Assembly (NCBI GenBank): GCA_016218815.1
Contig: JACRCX010000080.1
Location: 62,001-126,000 of the forward strand
Direction of reading: 5' to 3'
Source: Deltaproteobacteria bacterium
Lineage (GTDB): Bacteria > Myxococcota_A > Polyangia > DRWM01 > JAAZOP01
Length of the DNA: 64,000 nucleotides
A model generated the notes under the pieces. The model searched no databases, was not told the origin of the DNA, and worked only from the letters and a program-made list of their open reading frames with translations. Within the stretch, counting starts at the first letter, position 1, and every line of letters starts with the position of its first letter. This document shows, in pieces, positions 56,193 through 64,000 of the stretch. A program made the position numbers and the translations under genes.

Positions 56193-58070
56193 TCAGCCCG
56201 CGGGCTTCGTGAGATCCAGCTCGATGAGGTGCACCCCGTCCTCGAAGGAGCGGTGGACCGGGACGCCGGCCTTCTCCAGGACCCGCAACCTCGACGGGTT
56301 GCCGACCAGCACGTCGCCGACGAAGCGCCCGTAGCCTTGCGCCCGGGCGTGCTCGATGAGGATCCGCAGCATGAACGACGCCAGCCCGCGACCCTGGTAC
56401 TCGTCGGCCGTCACGAACGCGTACTCGGCCGCGTCGCCCCCGGCGCAGCGCAGGTACTGGCCCATCGCGATCATCCGCCGGCTCTCCGGGTTCGCCCCCA
56501 GGACCGCGATCAGGCTCATCGTGTCGCGGTAGTCGACGTTGACGAACTGCCGCACCGCCGACTCGTCCATCCGCCGCACGTCGTTGTGGAAGCGGTGGTA
56601 GGCCGAGCGTTCGCTGAGGCCGTAGAGGAACGTGCGCACCATGCGCTCGTCGCCCGGATGGGCGGGCCGGATGAAGACCGTCAGCGCGTCGCGCAGCGTC
56701 GCGACCTGCTCGAGGTGGCGCGGGTATGCCGTGAGGTCGAGCGCCGGCAGCGACAGATCCGCGGGGAGATGGCGGTTGCGCTGCGCCGCCTCGAACAGCT
56801 CCGGGCGGAAGCGCGGGTGGGCGATGGCGATCAGCGCGAGCGCGCGGTCGCGGATCGAGCGGCCGTGGACCAGCGCGGCCCCCCACTCGGTGACCACGTA
56901 GTGCACGTCGGAGCGTCCGGCGACGACGCCGGCGCCCGGATCGAGGTACATGCGGATGTTGGAGGAGCGGCCGTCGGGCGGGGTGGAGGGGAGGGCGACG
57001 ATCGGGCGCCCGCCGCGCGAGGCGGCGGAGCCGCGCAGGAAGTCGTAGCGCGCGCCGAACCCGCCCCCGAAACGTGCGCCGGTGAACTCGTCGGCCACCT
57101 GCCCCGTGAGGTCGACCTGCTCGACCCGCGCGACCGCCACCATGCGCTCCTGCGCCGCGATGCGCGCCGGATCGCTCACCTCGTCCTCCCCGCGCAGCTC
57201 GAGCGCGGGGTTGTCGCGGACGAAGTCGTAGAGCCGCCGGGTCCCGACGCAGCGGCAGGCGACGGAGAGGCCCCCGTCGACGGTCTTGTGCGCGTTGGTC
57301 ACGATGCCGGCGAGCATCAGATCCATCGCCGCCTCGGTGAACATCTCGCCGTGCCACCCGAACTCGCCGCCGCCGCGCGCGAGGAGGCGCTCGGCGATCG
57401 CCGCCGCGACCCCGTTGTTCCCCAGGCGCAGCGTCGCCCGCTCCGGGATCAACCGCTCGCAGTGCTCGGCGATCCGCCGCGAGACGTCGTCGATCGCCGG
57501 CGGCGGCAGCTCGTCCAGCGGATGATCCCCCTCGACGAAGGCGTGCACCCGTTCCACCGGCAGCCGCGTGCGGCCGTTCGTCCGCGGCATCGCCGGGTTG
57601 ATCTCGGCCAGCACGAAGCGCGCCTGGTCCACCGCCGCCCGCGTCAGTCCGACCGAGATGCCCAGGTTGCAGGCGCCCGTGTCGTCGGGCGGCGCGACCT
57701 GGACGATGGCGACGTCCAGCGGCATGGCGGCGCTGGCGAACAGCGCCGGGACCTCGCTGCTGCGCACCGGCGTGTAGTCCGCCTGCCCGTCCGCCACCGC
57801 GTCGCGCAGGTCGTCGCCGACGTGGAACGCGTGCTGGCGGAAATGGCCCGACGGACGTCCCGCCTCCGGCGCCGGCCACAGGCTCCGCCCGGCCAGGATC
57901 TCCACGTCCCACAACCGCTCGACCGTCCGCCGCAACTCCTCGACCAGCACCGCGTTGCGTCCGCAGCCCGGGCTGACGAAGACGCGGTCGCCGGAGCGCA
58001 GCACGCGCAGCGCGTCCGCCGCCGACATCCGGCGCGCCACGTACGTCTCCCGCCAGTCCGTCTCGGCCAC
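56193..58070 (-). CDS. CoA-transferase (ACH1/4-hydroxybutyrate type) fused to GNAT domain
   Basis: This 625-residue protein has an acetyl-CoA hydrolase/CoA-transferase part to about residue 425. Landmarks are LRLGNNGVAAAIAERLL and GWHGEMFTEAAMDL, whose Glu is the likely catalytic residue, then GGFGARYDFLRG. A GNAT acetyltransferase domain follows (about 440-610, FIRPAHPGDERMVRTF and acetyl-CoA loop YQGRGLASFML). The fusion is known in other bacteria but its combined role is unclear. I chose GTG at 58070; the frame stays open to TTG at 58124. It follows the Rrf2 gene. Confidence 0.88.
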   Translation of the reverse strand: MAETDWRETYVARRMSAADALRVLRSGDRVFVSPGCGRNAVLVEELRRTVERLWDVEILAGRSLWPAPEAGRPSGHFRQHAFHVGDDLRDAVADGQADYTPVRSSEVPALFASAAMPLDVAIVQVAPPDDTGACNLGISVGLTRAAVDQARFVLAEINPAMPRTNGRTRLPVERVHAFVEGDHPLDELPPPAIDDVSRRIAEHCERLIPERATLRLGNNGVAAAIAERLLARGGGEFGWHGEMFTEAAMDLMLAGIVTNAHKTVDGGLSVACRCVGTRRLYDFVRDNPALELRGEDEVSDPARIAAQERMVAVARVEQVDLTGQVADEFTGARFGGGFGARYDFLRGSAASRGGRPIVALPSTPPDGRSSNIRMYLDPGAGVVAGRSDVHYVVTEWGAALVHGRSIRDRALALIAIAHPRFRPELFEAAQRNRHLPADLSLPALDLTAYPRHLEQVATLRDALTVFIRPAHPGDERMVRTFLYGLSERSAYHRFHNDVRRMDESAVRQFVNVDYRDTMSLIAVLGANPESRRMIAMGQYLRCAGGDAAEYAFVTADEYQGRGLASFMLRILIEHARAQGYGRFVGDVLVGNPSRLRVLEKAGVPVHRSFEDGVHLIELDLTKPAG

Positions 58071-58124
58071 CGCGACCCCCGACCAACCTCCCGGACGAGG
58101 CCGGAACGCATTGTACCGCACCAA

Positions 58125-58538
58125 CTAGATCTGGAACATCGGTACGGCGTCCGCGCCCCAGCGCGTCGCGGCGTCGGCCAGCGACAGCGCCAGCTCCTCG
58201 CGCAGCCGGGCCTCCAGGTGCGCGAAGAGCCGTTCGGCGGCGTCGCCCCCGTCGCTCGCCTCCGGCACGACGACCAACCGTCCATCCACGGCCTGGAGCA
58301 CGTCGAGCAGGGAGATCGCCGCCGGCGCGCGCGCGAGCCGGTACCCGCCGTGCTGTCCACGCGCGGTGGCCACGATGCCCGCCGACTTCAGGCGGTGCAG
58401 CAGGACGGGCAAGTACTGCGGCGGGATCCGCAGCCGTTGCGCGATCGCCGCGCCCGCCAGCGGGCTCCCGGTCGACTGCTCCGCCAGCAGCAGGCAGGCC
58501 CGCAGTCCGTAGCGCGCGCCGGCCGAAAACAGCGCCAT
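58125..58538 (-). CDS. Rrf2-family transcriptional regulator, CymR-like
   Basis: This 137-residue winged-helix protein begins MALFSAGARYGLRACLLLAEQ, followed by AGAAIAQRLRIPPQYL and GQHGGYRLARAP, all typical of Rrf2. The three cysteines that bind a 2Fe-2S cluster in IscR/NsrR are absent; the only Cys is near the N-terminus. It directly follows cysK (TGATG overlap), which fits CymR, a cysteine-pathway repressor that works with CysK in Bacillus. Targets may include the shared region at 61920-62156, where two matching sites are seen. Confidence 0.9.
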   Translation of the reverse strand: MALFSAGARYGLRACLLLAEQSTGSPLAGAAIAQRLRIPPQYLPVLLHRLKSAGIVATARGQHGGYRLARAPAAISLLDVLQAVDGRLVVVPEASDGGDAAERLFAHLEARLREELALSLADAATRWGADAVPMFQI

Positions 58539-59485
58539 CAGGCCTTCACCGGCTCCTGGAACAGCGCCGTGGAGAGGTAGCGCTCGCCGAAGTCCGGCAG
58601 GACCACGACGATCATCTTGCCCTCCGAGCCGGCGCGTCGCGCGACGCGCAGCGCCGCCCACACCGCCGCCCCGGACGACGTCCCCGACAGGATCCCCTCC
58701 TCGCGCGCCAGCCGCCGCGCGAGGTCCATGGCGTCCCGGTCGGTGACCCGGATAACCTCGTCCATCACGTCGCGATTCAGGACGCCCGGCACGAAGCCCG
58801 CGCCGATGCCCTGGATCGCGTGCACGCCCGCGCGGCCGCCCGAGAGCACGGACGACGAGGACGGCTCGACGGCGATGCAGCGCAGGGACGGCTTGCGCGC
58901 CTTGAGCACCTCGCCCACCCCGGTCAGCGTCCCCCCCGTGCCCACCCCGGCGACGAAGATGTCAATGCGGCCCTCGGTGTCCTCCCAGATCTCCTCGGCC
59001 GTCGTCCGCCGGTGCACCTCGACGTTCGCCGGGTTCTCGAACTGCTGCGGCACGAACGCCCCCGGGATGTCGCGCGCGATCTGCTGGGCCTTCTCCACGG
59101 CGCCCGCCATCCCCTTCTCGCGCGGCGTGAGCACGATCTGCGCCCCGAACGCGGCCAGCATCTGCCGCCGCTCGACGCTCATCGACTCCGGCATCGTCAG
59201 GATCAGCGAGTAGCCCCGCCGCGCGGCGACGAACGCGAGACCGATGCCCGTGTTGCCCGACGTCGGCTCGACGATCGTTCCGCCGGGCCGCAGCCGCCCG
59301 TCCCGCTCCGCCGCCTCGATCATCGCCAGCCCGATGCGGTCCTTCACGCTGCGGCACGGGTTCCAGGACTCGAGTTTCGCCACCAGCTCGACGGGAATCC
59401 CCTCCGCCAGCCGCCCCAGCCGGACCAGCGGCGTCCGGCCGATCAATCCGGTGATGTCGTCGGCGATTCGCGGCCGTTCGCTCAT
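58538..59485 (-). CDS. cysK: Cysteine synthase A-type (O-acetylserine sulfhydrylase)
   Basis: This 315-residue PLP enzyme makes cysteine from O-acetylserine and sulfide. PLP Lys48 lies in NPCRSVKDRI; the substrate loop TSGNTG, phosphate loop GTGGT and the SGTSSGA end are present. No CBS domain follows. The ATG overlaps the stop of the CobA/HemD gene (ATGA), and its own stop overlaps the Rrf2 start, so all are one operon. The Cys at residue 44, where most CysK have Ala, is minor. Confidence 0.94.
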   Translation of the reverse strand: MSERPRIADDITGLIGRTPLVRLGRLAEGIPVELVAKLESWNPCRSVKDRIGLAMIEAAERDGRLRPGGTIVEPTSGNTGIGLAFVAARRGYSLILTMPESMSVERRQMLAAFGAQIVLTPREKGMAGAVEKAQQIARDIPGAFVPQQFENPANVEVHRRTTAEEIWEDTEGRIDIFVAGVGTGGTLTGVGEVLKARKPSLRCIAVEPSSSSVLSGGRAGVHAIQGIGAGFVPGVLNRDVMDEVIRVTDRDAMDLARRLAREEGILSGTSSGAAVWAALRVARRAGSEGKMIVVVLPDFGERYLSTALFQEPVKA

Positions 59486-61005
59486 TCCCTGTCCTCCGCG
59501 AGGCGGTCGACCAGCGCGTCGACCACGCCGCCCACCGTGTGCTCCGCCGCCTCGACGCCCACCGGCGCTCCGCACTCGCGAAGCGCGTCGGCCGTCACCG
59601 GCCCGATCGCCGCCAGGAGCGCCCGCGCGGCCAACCGCGAGAAACGCTCGTCCCCCAGCGCCCGGCGCAGCCCGCGAACGGTCGAGGCGCTCGTGAAGAT
59701 CGCCGCGTCGATCCCGCCGGCGTCGATGCGCTCGATCACCAGCGGGTCCAGCGGCTCGTCGGCCAGGCGGTAGGCGTCGACCTCCTCGACCGACGCGCCG
59801 CCGGCCCGCAGGCCCACGGGCAGGACGTCGCGTGCCCCCTCCGCCCGCCAGACCAGCACCCGCGACCGCGAGAGGTCGATCCCCGCGAATGCCTCGAGAA
59901 TCCCCTCGGCCACGAACCGCCGGGGGACCAGGTCGGCCCGGACGCCCCGACGCCCCAGCGCCGCCGCCGTCCCCGGTCCGATGGCCGCGAGGCGCGCCGC
60001 CCCGAACGCGCGCCCGTCACGTCCGGACTGCGCCAGCTTCTCGAACAGCGCGTCGACGCCGTTCGCGCTCGTGAGGAAGACCCAGTCGAACGTGCCCAGT
60101 CGGGCCGCGGCGTCCCGCAGCGGCGCCTCGTCCGCCGGCGGCACGATGCGGAACACCGGCGCCGGCACCACGTCCGCACCCAGCTCGCGCAGCCGCTCCC
60201 CCAGCCCGCCCGCCTGGGCCCGCGGACGCGTGATGAGCACCGCCCGCCCGAACAGCGGACGCCGCTCGAACCACGCGATCCGCTCCCGCAACGCCACGAC
60301 CTCGCCCACCACGAGCACCGCCGGCGGACGTATCTCGCGCTCCCGCGCCCGCTCCGCGATGTCCGCCAGCGTTCCGACGACGACCTCCTGTCGCGGAGTC
60401 GCCCCGCGGCGGACCACCGCCGCGGGCGGCGAGGCCGCGCGCCCTCCCGCGATCAGCGCCGCCGCGATCTCGGCCAACCGCCCCACGCCCATCAGCGAGA
60501 CGAGCGTCCCCGGGACGGCCGCCAGCGCCGCCCAGTCGGTTCCCCCCGCCCCCTGCTCGAGATCGGGATGGTCCCCGAAGAACGTCACCGACCGCGCCAC
60601 GCGCCGGTGCGTCACCGGAATGCCCGCCGCCGCCGGCGCCGCCACCGCGCTCGTCACCCCCGGCACGACCTCCCACGCGATTCCCGCCCGTCGCAGCCGC
60701 AGCAGCTCTTCCCCGGCATAGCCGAAGACGAACGGGTCGCCCGCCGTCAGCCGCACCACCACGTCGTGCCGCCGGGCCAGCGACTCCAGCAGATCGGCGA
60801 TGCGCTCTCGCCCGATCGTGTGGCCCGAGCCGTCGCCGCGCCCGACGTCGTGCAGCTCCGCGGGAGCCGGCGCCAGGTCGAGCAGAGAGCGATCGGGCAG
60901 ATTGTCGTGGACGACGGCGCCCGCCCGGCCGAGCAGCTCGGCGCCGCGCACCGTGATCAGACCCGGATCCCCGGGACCCGCCCCGACGAGGTACACCCTT
61001 CCCAC
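59482..61005 (-). CDS. Uroporphyrinogen-III methyltransferase/uroporphyrinogen-III synthase fusion
   Basis: This 507-residue bifunctional protein has an N-terminal SUMT domain (CobA; VYLVGAGPGDPGLIT, RLTAGDPFVFGYAGEE, VPGVTSAVAAPA, GIPVTHR) that methylates uroporphyrinogen III towards sirohaem or cobalamin. From about 255 comes HemD (ITRPRAQAGGL, FLTSANGVDALFEKL, IFTSASTVRGL), which closes hydroxymethylbilane to uroporphyrinogen III. The domains act in sequence after HemC, whose gene precedes it by eight bases. The GTG at 61005 is the likely start, with GGAAGG upstream. Sirohaem supply for sulfite reduction fits the cysK link. Confidence 0.92.
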   Translation of the reverse strand: MGRVYLVGAGPGDPGLITVRGAELLGRAGAVVHDNLPDRSLLDLAPAPAELHDVGRGDGSGHTIGRERIADLLESLARRHDVVVRLTAGDPFVFGYAGEELLRLRRAGIAWEVVPGVTSAVAAPAAAGIPVTHRRVARSVTFFGDHPDLEQGAGGTDWAALAAVPGTLVSLMGVGRLAEIAAALIAGGRAASPPAAVVRRGATPRQEVVVGTLADIAERAREREIRPPAVLVVGEVVALRERIAWFERRPLFGRAVLITRPRAQAGGLGERLRELGADVVPAPVFRIVPPADEAPLRDAAARLGTFDWVFLTSANGVDALFEKLAQSGRDGRAFGAARLAAIGPGTAAALGRRGVRADLVPRRFVAEGILEAFAGIDLSRSRVLVWRAEGARDVLPVGLRAGGASVEEVDAYRLADEPLDPLVIERIDAGGIDAAIFTSASTVRGLRRALGDERFSRLAARALLAAIGPVTADALRECGAPVGVEAAEHTVGGVVDALVDRLAEDRE

Positions 61006-61013
61006 GACGACGA

Positions 61014-61919
61014 TTACCTTCCCAACAGCTCCCGCGCGCCCCGCTCGATCAGCGTGGCCGCCAACGCCCGGCCCAGTTCCGGCGCCGCTCCCACGTCGCC
61101 CCGCGTCTCGCCGTCCACCTGCCGCTTGCCGTCCGGTTGCGTCACCGCGGCCCGCAGCCGCAACGTCCGTCCGTCCAGCGTCGCCAGCGCCCCGATCGGC
61201 ACCTGGCAGCCGCCGCCCAACGCCTCCAACACCGCGCGCTCCGCCGCCAGACAGGACAACGACGAGCACTCCGTGACGGCAGCCAACAGCGCCCGGCACC
61301 GCTCGTCGCCCGCCCGCCCCTCGATCACCACGATCCCCTGCCCCGGCGCCGGCATGCAGACGTCCGGCGCAAGGCGCTCCGCGATCCGGTGCCCCAGGCC
61401 GAGCCGCTCCAGCCCGGCACAGGCCAGCACGGTCGCGTCGAACCGGCCCTCGTCGAGCTTGCGCAACCGCGTCTCCAGGTTCCCCCGAAGCTCCACGAAC
61501 GTCACGTCCCACCGGTGCCGCGCCAGCGCCGCCCGGCGCCGCGGCGAGCTGGTCCCGATCCGCGACCCCGCCGGCAACTCGTCGATGCTCCCCCCAACCA
61601 GCGCGTCCCGCGGGTCGTGCCGCGGCAACGCCCCGACCAGCTCCAGTCCCGGCGCCAGGTCCGTCGGCACGTCCTTCGCGCTGTGCACGGCCAGATCGAC
61701 CCGCCCGTCCGCCAACGCCAGCTCCAGCTCCCGCACGAAGACCCCCCGACCCTCGAAGCTCCCGAACGGCACGTCCGGACGCTGGTCCCCCTCCGTCTTC
61801 ACCACCTGGAGCACCGTCTCGAGATCCGGGTGCGCCTGCCGCAACTCGGCCGCCACCCGGTTCGCCTGCCACATCGCGAGCTGACTGCCCCGAGTCCCAA
61901 TCACCACACGACGGTCCAT
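61014..61919 (-). CDS. hemC: Porphobilinogen deaminase (hydroxymethylbilane synthase)
   Basis: This 301-residue enzyme polymerises four porphobilinogens. The dipyrromethane cofactor attaches at Cys238 (GGGCQVP). IGTRGSQLAMWQA, HSAKDVPT and GTSSPRR are standard signatures. It starts at the ATG at 61919; longer in-frame extensions are not conserved. It is the first gene of the hemC-cobA/hemD-cysK-rrf2 operon, whose promoter should lie in the shared region up to 62156. Confidence 0.95.
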   Translation of the reverse strand: MDRRVVIGTRGSQLAMWQANRVAAELRQAHPDLETVLQVVKTEGDQRPDVPFGSFEGRGVFVRELELALADGRVDLAVHSAKDVPTDLAPGLELVGALPRHDPRDALVGGSIDELPAGSRIGTSSPRRRAALARHRWDVTFVELRGNLETRLRKLDEGRFDATVLACAGLERLGLGHRIAERLAPDVCMPAPGQGIVVIEGRAGDERCRALLAAVTECSSLSCLAAERAVLEALGGGCQVPIGALATLDGRTLRLRAAVTQPDGKRQVDGETRGDVGAAPELGRALAATLIERGARELLGR

Positions 61920-62020
61920 CTCGTCTCGCTCCCGCCGCCCGCAGGCATCCGCCGGCGGACGGACCGCCACGAGAATGCGTCTCCCAAGCGGCTCTGTCCA
62001 GCGCAAACTTCATGAATTCA

Positions 62021-62064
62021 ACCAAAATGGACTGCTACAGGATACGACTTGACCATAATGGTCT
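62021..62064. promoter_or_regulatory. Two ACCAWAATGGWCT operator-like sites
   Basis: ACCAAAATGGACT (62021-62033) and ACCATAATGGTCT (62052-62064) share 11 of 13 bases and lie 31 bp apart. The second sits in the palindrome GACCA-TAA-TGGTC (62051-62063). TTGACC at 62049-62054 could be a -35 box for the plus-strand genes, so binding would block it. They lie in an AT-richer island between two divergent sulfur-related operons and may be Rrf2 sites. Confidence 0.55.
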
Positions 62065-62156
62065 AGATAGTAATGTAGTGGTCATGGAATGCATGGGTAC
62101 GGGGATGTCGATTCGTGATTATCGTCCGGATCCAGCGGGGCGGGAGGAGGGGGAGG

Positions 62157-62432
62157 ATGGACGACAGCGCAAGAGTCACCGATCCCCGGGCCGTGGCCCT
62201 CGTGGATCTCGACCTGCGGCGCGAAGCGTTCCCGGCGACCCTCCTTCACGCGCTCGAGGCGCTCGGGGCGCTCCCGGTGGGGGGGCACCTGGAACTGACG
62301 GTCAGCGATCCCAGGTCGGTGGTCGACCTGCCGAGAGCGGTGAGGGAAGAGGGGCATGTCGCGTTTCCGGCGGTCCGCGTGCCGGACGGGTTCCGCATTC
62401 GCATCCAGCGGGGCGACTCGACGAAAGGATGA
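62157..62432 (+). CDS. TusA/SirA-like protein lacking the catalytic Cys
   Basis: This 91-residue protein has the TusA fold pattern: ALVDLDLRREAFPATLLHALEAL, then HLELTVSDPRSVVDLP and EEGH. In TusA the motif D-x2-G-x2-CP carries the sulfur-transfer cysteine; here that Cys is Phe25 (FP) and the protein has no Cys at all. Sulfur transfer in the usual way is therefore excluded; a regulatory or scaffold role is possible. GGAGG lies just before the ATG. It precedes the cystathionine beta-synthase gene by four bases. Confidence 0.7.
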   Translation: MDDSARVTDPRAVALVDLDLRREAFPATLLHALEALGALPVGGHLELTVSDPRSVVDLPRAVREEGHVAFPAVRVPDGFRIRIQRGDSTKG

Positions 62433-62436
62433 CACG

Positions 62437-63807
62437 ATGAGCGGTCGCGGTCCGGCGGGATCGATCCTGGAGTGTGTCGGCTCGACGCCCCTGGTCGAGC
62501 TGAAACGGCTGGGGCGCGACACGGGGGCGCGGCTGCTGGTCAAGGTCGAGGCGCAGAACCCCGGGGGCAGCGTGAAGGACCGCATCGCGCTGGCGATGGT
62601 CGCCGAGGCGGAGCGCGAGGGGAAGCTGCGGCCGGGGGGAACGATCATCGAGGCGACGGCGGGCAACACGGGGGTGGGCCTGGCGCTGGTGGCGGCGGTG
62701 CGCGGCTACCGCTGCATCTTCGTGCTGCCGGACAAGATGAGCCGCGAGAAGATCGCGCTGCTCGAGGCGTACGGGGCGGAGACGGTGATCGTCCCGACCT
62801 CCGTCACGCCGGACTCCCCGCACAGCTACAACAGCGTGGCCGATCGGCTGGCGCGGGAGATCCCGGGAGCTTTCCGGCCGAGCCAGTTCTCCAACCCGAG
62901 CAACCCCGACGTCCACTACCGGACGACCGGCCCCGAGATCTGGGAGGCCACGGGCGGGAAGCTGGACGCGTTCGTCGCCGGCGCGGGGACCGGCGGGACG
63001 ATCTCGGGCGTCGGACGCTTTCTCAAGGAGAAGAACCCGGCCGTGCGCATCGTGCTCGCCGATCCGGAGGGCTCGATCCTCTCCGGGGACGCGCCGCGGT
63101 CGTACAAGGTCGAGGGGATTGGCGAGGACTTCATCCCGGCGACGTTCGACCGGCAGGCGGTCGACGATTTCGTGCGCGTCCCCGACCGCGAGAGTTTCCA
63201 GGTCGCCCGGCGTTTGGCGCGCGAGGAGGGCATTCTGGCGGGAGGATCGTCGGGCACGGCGGTGGCGGCCGCGCTGCGGTACGCCGAGCGGCTGCCGCGG
63301 GGCGCGACGCTCGTCGTGCTGCTTCCCGACACCGGGCGCAACTACCTTTCCAAGATGTACTCCGACGCCTGGCTGCGCGAGCAGGGCCTGCTCGACGCAT
63401 CCTCGCCGGCGCGCAAGGCGACCCTGGCCGACCTCCTGGCGAAGAAGGCGGGCGGCGGGGTCGTCCTGGCCATCGATGCCGGCCGGCCGCTGCGCGACGC
63501 CATCCGGATGATGAAGGAGTGCGAGGTTTCGCAGCTTCCGGTCACCGCGGAGGGGCGGGTCGTGGGGCAGGTCGACGAGGTGTCGTTGCTCCAGGCGCTC
63601 AACCGCGGCGGGCAGCCCGCGTCGACCTCGGTCCGCGACGCCATGGGTCTCGCGCCGCCGGCGCTGGAGCCCGGGGTCTCCGTCGAGGAGGCATTCCGCG
63701 TGCTGCTCTCGGGACACCCGGGCATCCTGGTCGTCGAGAACGGCGAGCCGCGCGGCTTCGTCACCCGCATTGATCTCGTCCGGTTCTGGGCGGAGGCGGG
63801 GACATGA
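62437..63807 (+). CDS. Cystathionine beta-synthase with CBS pair
   Basis: This 456-residue PLP enzyme joins homocysteine and serine. PLP Lys47 lies in NPGGSVKDRI; substrate loop TAGNTG and phosphate loop GTGGT are present, with GGSSGTA near 270. Two CBS domains follow (about 345-455), as in eukaryotic-type CBS. The EGIGEDFIPATFDRQ stretch separates it from CysK. The next gene, overlapping by ATGA, encodes the cystathionine-cleaving partner, giving reverse transsulfuration. Confidence 0.92.
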   Translation: MSGRGPAGSILECVGSTPLVELKRLGRDTGARLLVKVEAQNPGGSVKDRIALAMVAEAEREGKLRPGGTIIEATAGNTGVGLALVAAVRGYRCIFVLPDKMSREKIALLEAYGAETVIVPTSVTPDSPHSYNSVADRLAREIPGAFRPSQFSNPSNPDVHYRTTGPEIWEATGGKLDAFVAGAGTGGTISGVGRFLKEKNPAVRIVLADPEGSILSGDAPRSYKVEGIGEDFIPATFDRQAVDDFVRVPDRESFQVARRLAREEGILAGGSSGTAVAAALRYAERLPRGATLVVLLPDTGRNYLSKMYSDAWLREQGLLDASSPARKATLADLLAKKAGGGVVLAIDAGRPLRDAIRMMKECEVSQLPVTAEGRVVGQVDEVSLLQALNRGGQPASTSVRDAMGLAPPALEPGVSVEEAFRVLLSGHPGILVVENGEPRGFVTRIDLVRFWAEAGT

Positions 63808-64000
63808 AGCTCGCCACCATGTGCATCCACGCCGGCCAGCCGCCCGACCCCGCCACCGGCGCGACGATCGTCCCGATCTACCAGACCTCGACGTACACCC
63901 AGGACGCGATCGGTCGCCACAAGGGCTACGAGTACTCGCGTACCGGCAACCCCACCCGCACGGCGCTCGAGAGTGCGCTGGCCGCGGTCGAGAACGGCGC
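63804..64000 (+). CDS. Cystathionine gamma-lyase/synthase (3' end outside window)
   Basis: The first 65 residues show MKLATMCIHAGQPPDPATGATIVPIYQTSTYTQ and YEYSRTGNPTR, the N-terminal signature of the Cys/Met-metabolism PLP family. Position after CBS, with an ATGA overlap, favours gamma-lyase (cystathionine to cysteine) over gamma-synthase, but the decisive residues are beyond the edge. The start ATG is fixed by that overlap. Confidence 0.9.
   Translation, partial: MKLATMCIHAGQPPDPATGATIVPIYQTSTYTQDAIGRHKGYEYSRTGNPTRTALESALAAVENG

Noticed and set aside
58109..58124. TACAAT on the minus strand as a -10 box before the CoA-transferase gene
   Set aside because: No -35-like sequence at the right distance; the gene follows rrf2 closely and is probably cotranscribed.
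62012..62440. Open frame MNSTKMDCYRI... in the shared control region
   Set aside because: It runs out of frame through the TusA-like gene, lacks a ribosome binding site and covers the operator-like sites.

Overview
The window is very GC-rich, densely packed DNA from a Gram-negative bacterium: it encodes an outer-membrane porin, many lipoproteins and a periplasmic respiratory chain. CxxxxCH/CxxCH multihaem cytochromes, MopE-type 'CNG.DDDCD' metal-binding repeats, DUF3160, long acidic 'DADAD' linkers and several GTG/TTG starts together suggest an uncultured deltaproteobacterial or Myxococcota-like lineage with anaerobic respiration. This placement is an inference; there is no rRNA in the window. 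I saw no tRNA, rRNA, CRISPR array, IS element or prophage. No gap between genes exceeds 300 bases.

Layout. 1-9600 (+): the end of a cytochrome with 22 haem-type motifs, then a run of lipoprotein and membrane genes ending in a DUF3160 lipoprotein. 9658-15423: methyltransferase and phosphatidylserine decarboxylase (-), then miaB, vanZ-like and gamma-carbonic anhydrase genes (+). 15429-17006 (-): signal peptidase I with a small ribbon-helix-helix gene. 17203-29272 (-): a respiratory locus made of a GltD-like flavoprotein, Rieske protein, split cytochrome b, heptahaem cytochrome c, and the alpha, beta, gamma and TorD-like delta parts of a type II DMSO-reductase-family molybdoenzyme. Next to it lie a sigma-54 activator gene (29457-30425), a porin gene (30573-31979) and an unusual receiver-cytochrome b5-DUF2231 fusion (32268-33332). 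33453-38063: PAS-GGDEF protein, a scrap zone with fragments of two neighbouring genes and a broken toxin-antitoxin pair, queF, and a GH57/DUF3536 enzyme. 38337-44218: a DUF362 lipoprotein and two large surface lipoproteins. 44466-47588 (-): a single-chain type IIG restriction-modification protein. 47687-54125 (-): a cytoplasmic formate dehydrogenase whose NuoF-like subunit is fused to a GltD-like flavoprotein, plus NuoE. 54274-58070: a GAF histidine kinase and a CoA-transferase/GNAT fusion. 58125-64000: two divergent sulfur/tetrapyrrole gene sets, hemC-cobA/hemD-cysK-rrf2 (-) and TusA-like-CBS-cystathionine lyase (+), sharing one control region.

How the parts may work together. The 17-29 kb locus would carry electrons from quinol through its own bc complex and a heptahaem cytochrome to a TAT-exported molybdoenzyme facing the periplasm; the oxyanion or other substrate cannot be named from sequence. 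The FDH-NuoE-NuoF/GltD set would exchange electrons between formate and NAD(P)(H), possibly by flavin-based bifurcation. The cysK/Rrf2 and CBS/CGL genes resemble a cysteine regulon with two matching operator-like sites between its two arms.
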